Source: a virus
Strand: one strand, 5' to 3'
IMG/VR virus record: IMGVR_UViG_3300020057_001229
Span: 1 to 64,000 of that record
DNA length: 64,000 nt
Shown here: positions 15,900 to 24,011 of the stretch, one piece after another
Layout: every line of letters begins with the position of its first letter
Numbering within the stretch: position 1 is the first letter of the stretch
Translations under genes and position numbers: made by a program
The notes under the pieces: model-generated
Databases searched by the model: none
The model's input: only the letters and a program-made list of their open reading frames with translations
Told to the model about the DNA's origin: nothing

Positions 15900-16358
15900 T
15901 TAGTTCGAGTCGTTGCCGTCTGGATCGACTGGCTTAGCGACGAGCGTGGTGTACGTCTGACCGTCGTCGCCAGTGATAAAGGCGAAGGTGTAAGTCGTCA
16001 CAGTCTCATTACACTCAGTCAGCGGTTCGTCGCTCCACGTAGGAACGAGCGAGCCGCGAGCGGTGCCCAGCGTACCTGCGGTACGGTAGCCAACGGAGAG
16101 GTTCGGCGAGTAGTCGGCGTCGTTCGTCTGAAGGCGGTAGAGTACCGATGTGTACTGCTGAACCCGCGTAACTTGCGCGAAGTCACCGACTCCCCACTCA
16201 CTGGTGACGATCATCGTTTGCGGGAGAAGGTTCTCGACGCAGACTTGGGCAAAGCGAGCTTCTTGGTCACCGTCGTCGCGTGTCTCAGCAACTTTCGTTG
16301 CGGCGAACGCGGGCACGGCAAGGAGGACTGCGGCTACTGAAAGAAGAAGGCGTTTCAT
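15900..16358 (-). CDS. Secreted/periplasmic protein
   Basis: 152 aa from ATG 16358 (AAAGG upstream). A Sec signal peptide (MKRLLLSVAAVLLAVPAFA, cleavage after AFA) precedes a small beta-rich domain with two Cys and an acidic tail (DPDGNDSN). Function unknown; exported during infection if expressed. Confidence 0.75.
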   Translation of the reverse strand: MKRLLLSVAAVLLAVPAFAATKVAETRDDGDQEARFAQVCVENLLPQTMIVTSEWGVGDFAQVTRVQQYTSVLYRLQTNDADYSPNLSVGYRTAGTLGTARGSLVPTWSDEPLTECNETVTTYTFAFITGDDGQTYTTLVAKPVDPDGNDSN

Positions 16359-16503
16359 GGGGGAACCTTTCAAAAGGGGGATTGGATAAGTCCCACCGTA
16401 GACCACGCATTAGAGACGGGCAAGAATTTTTCGATAAAAATGGTAGCTATCATTTAGGAGAACTAAAGGTGTGCAAAAGGAGGACAGCTCAAAGGAGGAC
16501 AGC

Positions 16504-16935
16504 TTAAAACTTGTGCGACTCCGCTACGGCTAAAGCGTCTACGCGGTCGTTGTCAGGATCGCCCGAATGCCCTTTGACCCACCGCCAAGAGACGTTGTGG
16601 TGCTCGACGAGCTTGTCTAATACAAGCCACAGGTCTTGATTCTTGACATCACCCGTGCTGCTTTTCCAACCTTTTTTCTTCCAGCCAACGATCCAACCCT
16701 TGACGAAGGCGTCCATAACGTATTTCGAGTCAGTGATGACTTCGACTTCGACGGGCTCTTTGAGCGCTTCAAGACCTCTGATGACGGCGACAAGCTCCAT
16801 CCTATTGTTGGTGGTAGCTGGATCTCCACCTTGGAGTATTTTCTCGACGCCGTTGTACCGAAGGATGGTCGCCCATCCCCCAGGTCCGGGGTTTTTGCGG
16901 CAAGCGCCGTCCGTAATCATCGTGATCTTTTTCAC
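16504..16935 (-). CDS. rnhA: Ribonuclease HI
   Basis: Cleaves RNA in RNA-DNA hybrids, e.g. replication primers. 143 aa, full length. Catalytic residues visible: Asp9 (TDGA), Glu47 (NRMEL), Asp69 (TDSKY), His123 (KGHSG), Asp133 (NDRVDALA). GTG start with weak ribosome site. The first 25 nt of its coding region are repeated at 20072-20096, so the next 3.1 kb look inserted beside this gene. Confidence 0.95.
   Translation of the reverse strand: MKKITMITDGACRKNPGPGGWATILRYNGVEKILQGGDPATTNNRMELVAVIRGLEALKEPVEVEVITDSKYVMDAFVKGWIVGWKKKGWKSSTGDVKNQDLWLVLDKLVEHHNVSWRWVKGHSGDPDNDRVDALAVAESHKF
16911..16935. repeat. 25-nt direct repeat, left copy
   Basis: CCGTAATCATCGTGATCTTT plus TTCAC, the 5' end of the RNase HI gene. 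The copy at 20072-20096 differs at one base. Together they bracket the methyltransferase-helicase cassette. Confidence 0.85.
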
Positions 16936-16984
16936 TGTGAACTCGCTACTTGAAGTAACTGGCGACTTATTGCATTATTTATCT

Positions 16985-17758
16985 ATGACTCAAACGGATA
17001 CATTCAGCCAGCTTTTCCATGGAGATTGCCTTTCGATAATGAAGGCTTTACCTGATGGTTCCGTAGACCTTATCTTAGCCGATTTGCCTTACGGCACCAC
17101 GGAACTTAGTTGGGACTCGATCATTCCGCTTGAAGCCTTGTGGGCAGAATATTGGAGAGTTCTTAAACCTAAAAATGCCGTTGTTCTTTTTGGCTGCGAG
17201 CCGTTCTCGTCGCTTCTGCGAATGTCGCAGATCAAAGCTTACCGCTACGATTTCGTGTGGGTAAAGAATGGTGTTACTGGCTTTCCTAACGCGAAACACC
17301 GACCTTTAAAACAGTCGGAGCGGATTTCTGTATTTAGTAAAGGTCTCGCAAGACCAAACGCAGGGGATAAAGCGATGCCCTATAACCCTCAAGGTCTGAC
17401 GACTATTCAAAAGACTGTGAAGAACTCGAACGTCGAGCGTTCGACTTGGTGTACGCGCCCGAACCATCGACCACCGTCATACACTCAGACGCAGACGGGT
17501 TACCCTAGAGATGTTCTTTTCTACAACCGTGAGACGGGACTACATCCCACACAAAAACCTGTTCTGCTGCTCGAATACCTAATAAAAACCTACAGCAGTC
17601 AAAGTGAAGTAGTTCTTGACAACTGCATGGGGAGCGGTAGCGCTGGGGTAGCTGCTCATAATACGGGCAGATCTTTTGTCGGCATTGAGCAGGACGAAAC
17701 GTACTTCAAACTTGCATCAGACCGTATCCGAGAGAACCATCTTAGACGGTCTGCTTAG
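16985..17758 (+). CDS. DNA N6-adenine/N4-cytosine methyltransferase, beta class
   Basis: 257 aa from ATG 16985. The catalytic motif IV is ADLPYG (33-36 DLPY), and AdoMet-binding motif I (NCMGSGSAGVAA) lies near the C-terminus, the order of beta-class enzymes. Long upstream reading frame has no start evidence. 3' end overlaps the convergent 17717-18316 gene by 42 nt. Likely modifies phage DNA against host restriction, or is the M of an RM cassette. Confidence 0.9.
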   Translation: MTQTDTFSQLFHGDCLSIMKALPDGSVDLILADLPYGTTELSWDSIIPLEALWAEYWRVLKPKNAVVLFGCEPFSSLLRMSQIKAYRYDFVWVKNGVTGFPNAKHRPLKQSERISVFSKGLARPNAGDKAMPYNPQGLTTIQKTVKNSNVERSTWCTRPNHRPPSYTQTQTGYPRDVLFYNRETGLHPTQKPVLLLEYLIKTYSSQSEVVLDNCMGSGSAGVAAHNTGRSFVGIEQDETYFKLASDRIRENHLRRSA

Positions 17759-18316
17759 CATCGCTTTGCGACTCTTCAAGAAATCGCGACCGCTGAACAA
17801 GGACAAACTGATGTTGCTGTCGTGCATCATGTCCTCGGCTGAGGTCGCTGCAACGACCTTGGTCGTCGTCTTGGCAAAAAGGAATAGAACAGCTTTGAAG
17901 GCTTCCCCTTTGCGTGTTTCGACAACTATAAACCCTGAAGTTTTGGTCCCGTAGCCACCTTGCGGGACCGATCTACCTTTCCCTTTTATGACCTTTACGG
18001 CATCGATGTTGGTCTCAGTAAAGACAACACGCACATCGTGTGGAATCGAGGGGTCTTTGCTGGTCGCGTTCGTGATAAGGAGATGCGAGAAAAGTTTTGT
18101 CACTGCGCCTCTTGCGCGTGGTGATGTGGCTATCACAGCACGCTCACGCAAATCTTTGAGGTGCTTTTTAGAAAATTCTCGAACGGAAGCAGTCACATCG
18201 CGCTTTTGCTCAACGTTCCGCGCCGTCTTGATGGCGGCGCTCTTCACGCGTCTCGCGATGTTGTCCGTCCCTAAGGGTTCAAGTCTACTGATAAAGGGCA
18301 GTTCATGACCTGGCAT
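17717..18316 (-). CDS. Unknown protein paired with the SF2 helicase
   Basis: 199 aa from ATG 18316 (GGAGGT 5 nt upstream), starting 2 nt after the helicase stop. N-terminal basic helices, then a beta-rich half (VRVVFTET, TSGFIVVETRKGEAFKAVLFLFAK). The latter could be a degraded nuclease core, but I see no decisive PD-(D/E)XK. Between a methyltransferase and a helicase, a restriction role is the natural guess. Confidence 0.7.
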   Translation of the reverse strand: MPGHELPFISRLEPLGTDNIARRVKSAAIKTARNVEQKRDVTASVREFSKKHLKDLRERAVIATSPRARGAVTKLFSHLLITNATSKDPSIPHDVRVVFTETNIDAVKVIKGKGRSVPQGGYGTKTSGFIVVETRKGEAFKAVLFLFAKTTTKVVAATSAEDMMHDSNISLSLFSGRDFLKSRKAMLSRPSKMVLSDTV

Positions 18317-18317
18317 A

Positions 18318-19667
18318 TCAACCTCCATCATTAAGGTATCTTAGATAACGCCGAACTCTCTCTGCGTCTGCATACAGGTGAATTTCCGTGTTGTCGGTGA
18401 AACCACAAAAACGCCCCCCAAGACCTTGCATCTCAGTGTCGAGGTTCACACCCGAGTCAAAACCACCCCAAACTTTGTCTTTTTCAGGAAGGTTGACACC
18501 CACCCGTAGAAATCCTAAAATGACCACAAGACACGGCTTTTCAACCTTTACCAACCAATCCTTCATAGGATAGTCTTTTTGACGGTGTTGGTCATAGATG
18601 ACAACGTCAAAAGCTTTCCCGAACTTCTTAAGACAGTGCTTCTTAATCGCCGCAGCTTGTCTACCGTTACCGACTCTCAAATATGAGATGAACCTTTTCT
18701 TCGTGAAGATCGAAGCAAAGTGGTCTAGGAACGTAACGCCGACAGAAGTGATCGTCACAGGCTTATAGGCTTGTTTGCCCCGTATTTTACCACCACCCCT
18801 GAGAGCGGGGCTTCCTCCTGTGTCAGTTAATTGGAGTCGATCTATGCCGTAGTAGCCCTCGAAGTCAAGTACCTCTTTAGGGATACTTAAAGTGAGAAAG
18901 TGGTTCGCCGCAATTTCGCTTCCCTCGACCGCAAAAGCTGTGGCGCTCATAACTATGATGAAGCACCCTGGATCAGACATTGCTTCTGAAAATACGTTCC
19001 GACTAACTAGACTTCCAGATTCAGATCCAAAGTGGATCTCATCTACGATAAGGAGAGAAAGCATCGTGCTTTCCGAATTGTGAAGTCCTGCCTTAGTCTT
19101 GGGTAGGTAAGCGTCGGGGTTTATCTCACAGATTTTTATCTTGTCGCTATCCTTATTCTCTTTGTTCTGAAGCGTGCTCACGAAATGAGCGCTGATTTCA
19201 CCAAGCATTAGCTCGTACTCAGGGGGGAGTTTGACAGTAGGCAGAAACTTTAACCAGAAAAGAACGGCACGAGCGAAGTCTGCTTTTCCGGCTTGAAACG
19301 GGAACGGAATTAAAACCCCTTTCAAGCGCGCCTTGTCATAAAAGCAAGCGACATAGATGTCAATGACAATAAGCGCAGCAACAAGCGCCTGGCGAAAAAG
19401 AAAGGAGCGGGTGCCGTCAACTCCTACTATGCTCAACCCACGCTTGTCAAGCTCGACCGCGCCGCTCTTCAAAGTTAGATCAATCAGGGCACTGCTACGA
19501 GAGCTGCAATAGAAGTCCACACCTTTGAAACGATTGCTCTTTTTTAGCTTCTCAATCCACTGCCTGTAGCAAATCGGCAGGGTATACGCCGCGATTTTTG
19601 CCTTACTGACCTCTTTCGTTACAGCCATTGCGCTGCTTTTCTTTGTAGTAGACGCCGCTCGTACCAT
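18318..19667 (-). CDS. SF2 helicase/translocase-like protein
   Basis: 449 aa from ATG 19667 (AGAGGT 6 nt upstream). Motif II DEIH (209-212), motif III MSAT (240-243) and motif VI-like QGLGGR (414-419) identify an SF2 ATPase. Motif I is unusual: PFPFQAGKAD (~121-130) with Ala in place of Thr/Ser after Lys. The layout recalls helicases of multi-gene restriction systems (Z1 or type III-like). Probably translocates DNA in a restriction or defence complex with the 17717-18316 protein and the methyltransferase. Confidence 0.8.
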   Translation of the reverse strand: MVRAASTTKKSSAMAVTKEVSKAKIAAYTLPICYRQWIEKLKKSNRFKGVDFYCSSRSSALIDLTLKSGAVELDKRGLSIVGVDGTRSFLFRQALVAALIVIDIYVACFYDKARLKGVLIPFPFQAGKADFARAVLFWLKFLPTVKLPPEYELMLGEISAHFVSTLQNKENKDSDKIKICEINPDAYLPKTKAGLHNSESTMLSLLIVDEIHFGSESGSLVSRNVFSEAMSDPGCFIIVMSATAFAVEGSEIAANHFLTLSIPKEVLDFEGYYGIDRLQLTDTGGSPALRGGGKIRGKQAYKPVTITSVGVTFLDHFASIFTKKRFISYLRVGNGRQAAAIKKHCLKKFGKAFDVVIYDQHRQKDYPMKDWLVKVEKPCLVVILGFLRVGVNLPEKDKVWGGFDSGVNLDTEMQGLGGRFCGFTDNTEIHLYADAERVRRYLRYLNDGG

Positions 19668-19724
19668 GTTCGTACCTCTCAGCTTGAGATGTTCATTTAC
19701 AGAGCACCTATATGGCTCCAACCG

Positions 19725-20065
19725 CTATCGTTGGCAAGGAGAATCATCAGACCTGGGAGATGTAGGACATGAGCTTGTGTCAGGCTGATCAGCGATGGCG
19801 AGCGCCGTAGACTTCAGCTCTGTGAACGACAGAGGATCATCTGAGAAGATGTCGTCGCCTTTATCGACTTCGTTGCCGTAGACGAAAGCCCGATAAACCT
19901 TGTAATTTTCATGATCTAACTGCGTCTGAAGCCATGCTTTGTATTTCTTGACCGAAGCGTCTGACGCTGAAGGCAGCCACCAAGTCCGCGAACGTACTGC
20001 TGAATGACCTTCGGAGGCAGCATAAGCTTTTCAGCTTTGGCTTGGACTTTGGTGACATAACGCAT
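19725..20065 (-). pseudogene. Frameshifted gene of unknown function
   Basis: ATG at 20065 begins MRYVTKVQAKAEKLML; near 19990 a one-base change shifts frame to LPSASDASVKKYKAWLQTQ, ...YRAFVYGNEVDKGDD, SFTELKSTALAIAD, ending at 19725. Both halves look protein-like, so the gene was intact recently. It lies between the helicase and the right-hand 25-nt repeat. Confidence 0.6.
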
Positions 20066-20071
20066 GGTTGA

Positions 20072-20096
20072 CCGTAATCATTGTGATCTTTTTCAC
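20072..20096. repeat. 25-nt direct repeat, right copy
   Basis: CCGTAATCATTGTGATCTTT plus TTCAC, one mismatch to 16911-16935 (start of RNase HI). Marks the right edge of the inserted cassette. Confidence 0.85.
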
Positions 20097-20136
20097 CATA
20101 GAAGGTTCCTACAAGATTCATGACTAGAGGTCAACG

Positions 20137-20565
20137 ATGCGTTATGTGAATTTAGTCGAAGCTAAGCTTAAAGGCTTTAAAGACAATAAAGTCGGTAAAG
20201 CGCTGACTGGCACAAAGTCTAAAGAAAAACTAACGATCCATTGGGAGTTCTTTGACCTCGACCGAGACGAGTTCTTCTATGGGTGTGAACTGAACATGGT
20301 AGTCAAAAATTCAACACGTATCGAAGTAGGTAGAGCCTATTTTAAATTCGATCAGGATGGGGACGAGCTTGTACCCTTTGACACTTACGATACAGCGGTT
20401 GAAGTAGATGAGAAATATAGACGACTTGGCATAGCGAACAAAATGTACGAGCTAGCTGAGAAGCTCACGTCCAAAAACCTCGTAGGTGGAGGTGAGCAAT
20501 CAAAAGACGCGAGCGCCCTATGGTCACAGAAAAATCGACCTTGGGGGAAGGGGTCCTATAAATGA
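20137..20565 (+). CDS. GNAT-like acetyltransferase
   Basis: 142 aa, AGAGGT 7 nt before ATG. The acetyl-CoA pyrophosphate-loop region VDEKYRRLGIANKMYELAE (~87-105) matches the GNAT motif A pattern (R-x-x-G-I/L-A/G). Substrate unknown. First of three genes joined by ATGA overlaps (20562, 21167). Confidence 0.7.
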   Translation: MRYVNLVEAKLKGFKDNKVGKALTGTKSKEKLTIHWEFFDLDRDEFFYGCELNMVVKNSTRIEVGRAYFKFDQDGDELVPFDTYDTAVEVDEKYRRLGIANKMYELAEKLTSKNLVGGGEQSKDASALWSQKNRPWGKGSYK

Positions 20566-21170
20566 GCCTCAAAAATACGATATCAGAACGCTACCACATC
20601 GTAGCCACAGGCGATTATCGCGGCGAGCATGAAGCGCCCGATCGCGACGGCAGCGCTCCTATGCATAAGCTAGACGGGACATACCCCGACGATATCTATT
20701 CGGTGGAGGGTGCTCGCATGTACGGCGACAGCGGCGGCGACAGCCGTGACGTTCAATCGGTATCCGTCATCATAGGCGTCAAAGGTAGACCGAATGCAGG
20801 TGTCAAAGTTTACCGAGCTGTCCCCAATATCCTCTCAAGAGATGGGCAGATCTCAGCACTGCAAGAGCAGAAGCGCTACATCCTGAAGCACGGCAAGGTA
20901 CCTAAAGGCGTCGTCACCAGTTTGAACTCTAGTCGCTACTACGAGAAACTCATTGATGACATTGCCGCTCTAGAGGCTCAACCTTCGACGCCCGACGCAG
21001 AGAAGATCAAGCTAAACAAAGGAGATTGGGTCACCATTAACCGTGCCTACGCCGTTGAACACGGCGAAAGCAACCTCAACAACAGATACAAGATCCTGAC
21101 AAAGACCGTCAAAGCCTCGCAGCTTTTCACGGACGGCAACAGTATTCATGAGTGGGGATTTGATCCATGA
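20562..21170 (+). CDS. Phage ART-like (ADP-ribosyltransferase fold) candidate
   Basis: 202 aa. Blocks YPDDIYS..GARMYGD, GVKVYRAVP, KGDWVTINRAYAVEHG and HEWGF resemble a domain seen in phage polyvalent proteins. Arg in YRAVP, Thr/Asn strand and Glu in HEWG could supply an R-S/T-E type NAD site. This is inference by pattern. Overlaps neighbours by ATGA on both sides. Confidence 0.6.
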   Translation: MSLKNTISERYHIVATGDYRGEHEAPDRDGSAPMHKLDGTYPDDIYSVEGARMYGDSGGDSRDVQSVSVIIGVKGRPNAGVKVYRAVPNILSRDGQISALQEQKRYILKHGKVPKGVVTSLNSSRYYEKLIDDIAALEAQPSTPDAEKIKLNKGDWVTINRAYAVEHGESNLNNRYKILTKTVKASQLFTDGNSIHEWGFDP

Positions 21171-21171
21171 C
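21156..21171. repeat. 16-nt direct repeat (second copy 21616-21631)
   Basis: GGGATTTGATCCATGA occurs across the start of the region after the 20562 gene's stop and again at the start codon of the 21629 gene, suggesting the 21172-21615 segment arose by a recombination or duplication at this sequence. Confidence 0.7.
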
Positions 21172-21562
21172 TCGTTTTTGCCAACTTGTTGCAGAAGCTA
21201 CAGCATCAGTGTCCGACCGCACGGTTCTAAAGCATTGGAATGAGACCTACCAAGATGACGAACTTGACCAAGATGAAGGTCCTGGCGAGTTGAAGCCAAA
21301 AGGTCTAAAGGATTTGAAAGGTTTCAAAAAATGGGAGTTGATCGACGTGCCTCTCTCGAAGATCAAACCGCACCACAACATGCCTGAAGATGACCGCGTA
21401 GATACATACACACAGATGAAGGAATCTGGAGGCACTGACTTTCCAGCGATCATTCTCATCCCTAAAGGCACGAAGTACGAAACGCTCGACGGCGTTCATC
21501 GCTATTGGGCTGCGCGCAAAAGTGGTGCTAAGACGATGAAAGCTTACGTTCCCTTGACTTAA
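21167..21562 (+). CDS. ParB/sulfiredoxin-like small protein
   Basis: 131 aa. LSKIKPHHNMPEDDRV, then ETLDGVHRYWAARKSGAKTM, match the ParB/Srx nucleotide-binding core (G-x-H-R signature). Single-domain proteins of this type in phages may act as nucleases, CTPases or ATP-dependent modifiers. Third gene of the 20137-21562 operon. Confidence 0.75.
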   Translation: MTRFCQLVAEATASVSDRTVLKHWNETYQDDELDQDEGPGELKPKGLKDLKGFKKWELIDVPLSKIKPHHNMPEDDRVDTYTQMKESGGTDFPAIILIPKGTKYETLDGVHRYWAARKSGAKTMKAYVPLT

Positions 21563-21628
21563 GTCCAAGCGGCGAAGACACGCAAGAAGCCTAAGACGCA
21601 GCAGGACGGCATGGATGGGATTTGATCC

Positions 21629-22123
21629 ATGAATCGGAAAGAAGACTTCTTCTCGCCGAGAAAAAAGGCTATTAAGGTTGCTAACTACAACCCAAAACTT
21701 TCAAACGGCAGGACTATAATGGCAAGCGTTCGCATCTCGTGTCTTCGACGTGAAGAGTTGGTAATGAGAGCGGTAAAATCTGCTGCGAAAACGCTAGGTG
21801 AGTGCTTCCACGCGGAAGATAAGGCTCTGGTTTACTTTCAAGGAAGTAAGATTCGTATAGCTGCACGCTTTGCCTCACGCGGTGCCAAAGGCATACATTG
21901 GTTTGGCATAAGTGCGCGAGATCTTGAAATAATAAACGATTCAGGGTACTTGCTTTTTGTGTGTGGGGAAAACGCCTATCTTTTAGAGGCGCTAAAAGCC
22001 GTGGCGGCTAGTGCAGCGTGCCCCCCGTCTAAGAATCATTTTAACTTAAAGCTTCATGTGGCTGATAACATTGCCTATATACGTCTTAAGGATCGCACGG
22101 CTATTATGCCGTTGCGCGTTTAA
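21629..22123 (+). CDS. Unknown protein upstream of the AIPR-like gene
   Basis: 164 aa, or 134 aa from ATG 21719 with CAGGA upstream. Central KIRIAARFASRGAKGIHWFG and ISARDLEIINDSGYLLFVCG look like the beta core of small nuclease-like or DNA-binding proteins found with restriction genes, but no catalytic triad is evident. Ends ~100 nt before the AIPR-like gene. Confidence 0.6.
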   Translation: MNRKEDFFSPRKKAIKVANYNPKLSNGRTIMASVRISCLRREELVMRAVKSAAKTLGECFHAEDKALVYFQGSKIRIAARFASRGAKGIHWFGISARDLEIINDSGYLLFVCGENAYLLEALKAVAASAACPPSKNHFNLKLHVADNIAYIRLKDRTAIMPLRV

Positions 22124-22139
22124 GTCGAATTCAAAGAGC

Positions 22140-22191
22140 TTGACATCTAGGCTCTCGTTACCGTATCTTGCGGTTGCCTAAATTTTAGGCA
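22140..22191 (+). promoter_or_regulatory. Sigma70-type promoter with overlapping operator palindrome
   Basis: TTGACA (22140-22145), 18-nt spacer, TATCTT (22164-22169). Just downstream is a perfect 17-nt palindrome TGCCTAAATTTTAGGCA (22175-22191), then GGGAGGT and the ATG of the AIPR-like gene. Position fits a repressor or controller-protein site on the transcript start. Confidence 0.6.
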
Positions 22192-22225
22192 GTGCAAGTG
22201 ATCGTAACATGGGAGGTACTAGTTC

Positions 22226-23413
22226 ATGGCTAAGGCTAAGGCTAAGAATCTGAAGGTTTTTGCGTTTCCTGCTGAAGCATTTTCCCAGTTTATAAACCCT
22301 AAGTCACCAGGAAGTTTAATAATCTCAGCCTTCTACACCCCGGTCTCGTCTTTAAGTATCCTACCTGCGGATAACAACCCCCGACCAGGATTCGTACCAA
22401 GCCCTAACGTCCGCAGGGAGGTTCTAGCTACCGTCTCCGAAACTCCTGATTCCGCCCCACTAGCAGCCATGAATCGCGGGCTACTTGCTCAGGCGGAGAG
22501 TGTCGAATACCGAGCAAAGGATCGTACAGTTCTCATCACTTTCGATTTAAGTGAAATCAAGTGTGGTTTCCAGGGTTTGTGTGATGGCAACACGACGCAA
22601 ACCACGATTGCGCAAGCCCTCGCTAAGGGCGTCGTTAACCCTGATCAATACATCCGCATTGAGGTTTTGACGGGTGCTTCCGCTCTTATCGCTGAGAGGA
22701 CGGCTCTGGCTCGTAACAACAGCTTGGCTGTCAACGCTTTGACTGTGCGCACCTACACGGGGGTCCATGACTCTTTGAGGAGCCTGTTAGTGCTTTGCCC
22801 TGACAACGTCGTCTTCTCTCAAGGAGATGAAGCCTCTCACCGCAAGAACCACGTTGACGCCGGCAACGTCGTCCAACTTCTCTGTCTTGCCCATCCACTT
22901 CTCGTGCGTGGGGGGGATATGAATAAAGCGAAAAGCCTTTATGTTGGCATGTCGCCAGCGTATAAGCTTCTTGAAGGGCAAGCCAGCAAGTTCGACATGT
23001 ACGAACCTGAGATTGTGCAAGAAATCTTAGGGCTATACGACAGCGTTCATGCAATCTTGGGACCTAAGCCTCGCCAAGTAAAGTCGGCAGGAGACAACGG
23101 CAGCATTTGGAAAGGGTCCTACAGCCCTCTTTTCTCTCGCAACGAGATCGTAGGGCACCGTCTCGGCAAGGGCTTCGCTTTTCCGCTGTTCTTTGCCCTG
23201 ACCTCCGCTTTGACTGTTGTAGATGGGAAAGTGGTTTGGAACATCCCCCTTGAGGATGTTCTAAACCTGTGCAAACGCAAGCGCGACTCGCTCGTCAACT
23301 ATTTCCAGAAGTACGACAACGACACTTTTGGGAAGGATGTGGCGCAGTGGAACATGGTTCACAGCTTGGTTTGGGGCACCGCAAGCGCTTCTAATAGTTT
23401 GGTAGCGGTGTGA
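22226..23413 (+). CDS. AIPR-like protein (abortive infection/restriction associated)
   Basis: 395 aa, strong GGGAGGT ribosome site. The block CGFQGLCDGNTTQTTIAQA (113-131) resembles the G-x-x-D/N-G-x-x-T-x-x-I signature of AIPR proteins, which occur with methyltransferases and helicases in restriction and abortive-infection systems. The rest of the protein has no motif I can name, so the assignment is tentative. Stop overlaps the next start (GTGA). Confidence 0.55.
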   Translation: MAKAKAKNLKVFAFPAEAFSQFINPKSPGSLIISAFYTPVSSLSILPADNNPRPGFVPSPNVRREVLATVSETPDSAPLAAMNRGLLAQAESVEYRAKDRTVLITFDLSEIKCGFQGLCDGNTTQTTIAQALAKGVVNPDQYIRIEVLTGASALIAERTALARNNSLAVNALTVRTYTGVHDSLRSLLVLCPDNVVFSQGDEASHRKNHVDAGNVVQLLCLAHPLLVRGGDMNKAKSLYVGMSPAYKLLEGQASKFDMYEPEIVQEILGLYDSVHAILGPKPRQVKSAGDNGSIWKGSYSPLFSRNEIVGHRLGKGFAFPLFFALTSALTVVDGKVVWNIPLEDVLNLCKRKRDSLVNYFQKYDNDTFGKDVAQWNMVHSLVWGTASASNSLVAV

Positions 23414-23967
23414 GTCATCGCGAACTGGTTAAGGGCTTCAAAACAGCGGTCGCTCAAGCGATTGTGAATGAGATACCAGAGCACAAGGTATTTGTGCAGC
23501 CCTGTATAGGCTCATACGACGTTTTGAGCCTTAAGCCTCCCTCGCTTAGGGAGATTGTCAGCGACACAAATCTCCACGCCGCACATTTCTTTCGTGATTT
23601 GAGAGACAATACGTCTATAGCTAGAGAGCTACGCAGACACGGCTTTGATAGCCTTGCGTTTGATGCTTCTAAGATACCAATTGACAAAGTCTGTAGGGCA
23701 GCTTTGGATCTGCGTGATCCTTACCCCTTCGCGGCGAGGCTCAAGCTTTGCCAATTTGTCCACAACAGAAGTGAGAGTGTTCTTATCGACGCACATGTTC
23801 TTGATGAACATTGCGTCCTCTATCTCGATCTTCGTTTCACTCCTCTGGAGATTGATTTCAGCGGGCGTGCCAAAGCTTCCATCATCGTTCGCTCTGACTT
23901 TATAAGAAAGTACAAAGGTTTGCGAACTTGCACCGTAGGCAAAGAGCACCTTTATTTCAATTTTTAG
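23410..23967 (+). CDS. Dam-like protein lacking catalytic motifs
   Basis: 185 aa, GTG start overlapping the AIPR-like stop. Residues ~25-65 (HKVFVQPCIGSYDVLSLKP, SLREIVSDTNLHAAHFFRDL) follow the N-terminal half of D12-class adenine methyltransferases. Motif I (FxGxG) is replaced by CIGSYD and no DPPY is seen. It may be a target-recognition or pseudo-enzyme partner for the true Dam that follows 44 nt downstream. An alternative antisense frame covers its 3' half (see rejected list), so the C-terminus is less certain. Confidence 0.55.
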   Translation: MSHRELVKGFKTAVAQAIVNEIPEHKVFVQPCIGSYDVLSLKPPSLREIVSDTNLHAAHFFRDLRDNTSIARELRRHGFDSLAFDASKIPIDKVCRAALDLRDPYPFAARLKLCQFVHNRSESVLIDAHVLDEHCVLYLDLRFTPLEIDFSGRAKASIIVRSDFIRKYKGLRTCTVGKEHLYFNF

Positions 23968-24011
23968 CGTCTCCGCCATAAGGGCGATCCCGTATTGGAA
24001 AGTTTCCATAA

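Noticed and set aside
16643-16984. A 114-codon N-terminal extension of the beta-class methyltransferase
   Set aside because: It runs antisense through RNase HI, lacks a ribosome site and is outside the family's domain; the start at 16985 gives normal size.
19909-20121. A 70-aa minus-strand frame starting MNLVGTFYGEKDHN
   Set aside because: It is the off-frame start region of the duplicated RNase HI end and crosses the frameshifted gene; the pseudogene reading explains the sequence better.
23629-24009. A 126-aa minus-strand frame (MAETLKIEIKVLFAYGASS...) antisense to the 3' half of the Dam-like gene
   Set aside because: It looks protein-like and could be real, but the plus-strand gene is coupled to the AIPR-like gene by a GTGA overlap and its N-terminal half resembles D12 enzymes. 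The minus frame has no strong ribosome site, so I kept the plus gene with reduced confidence.
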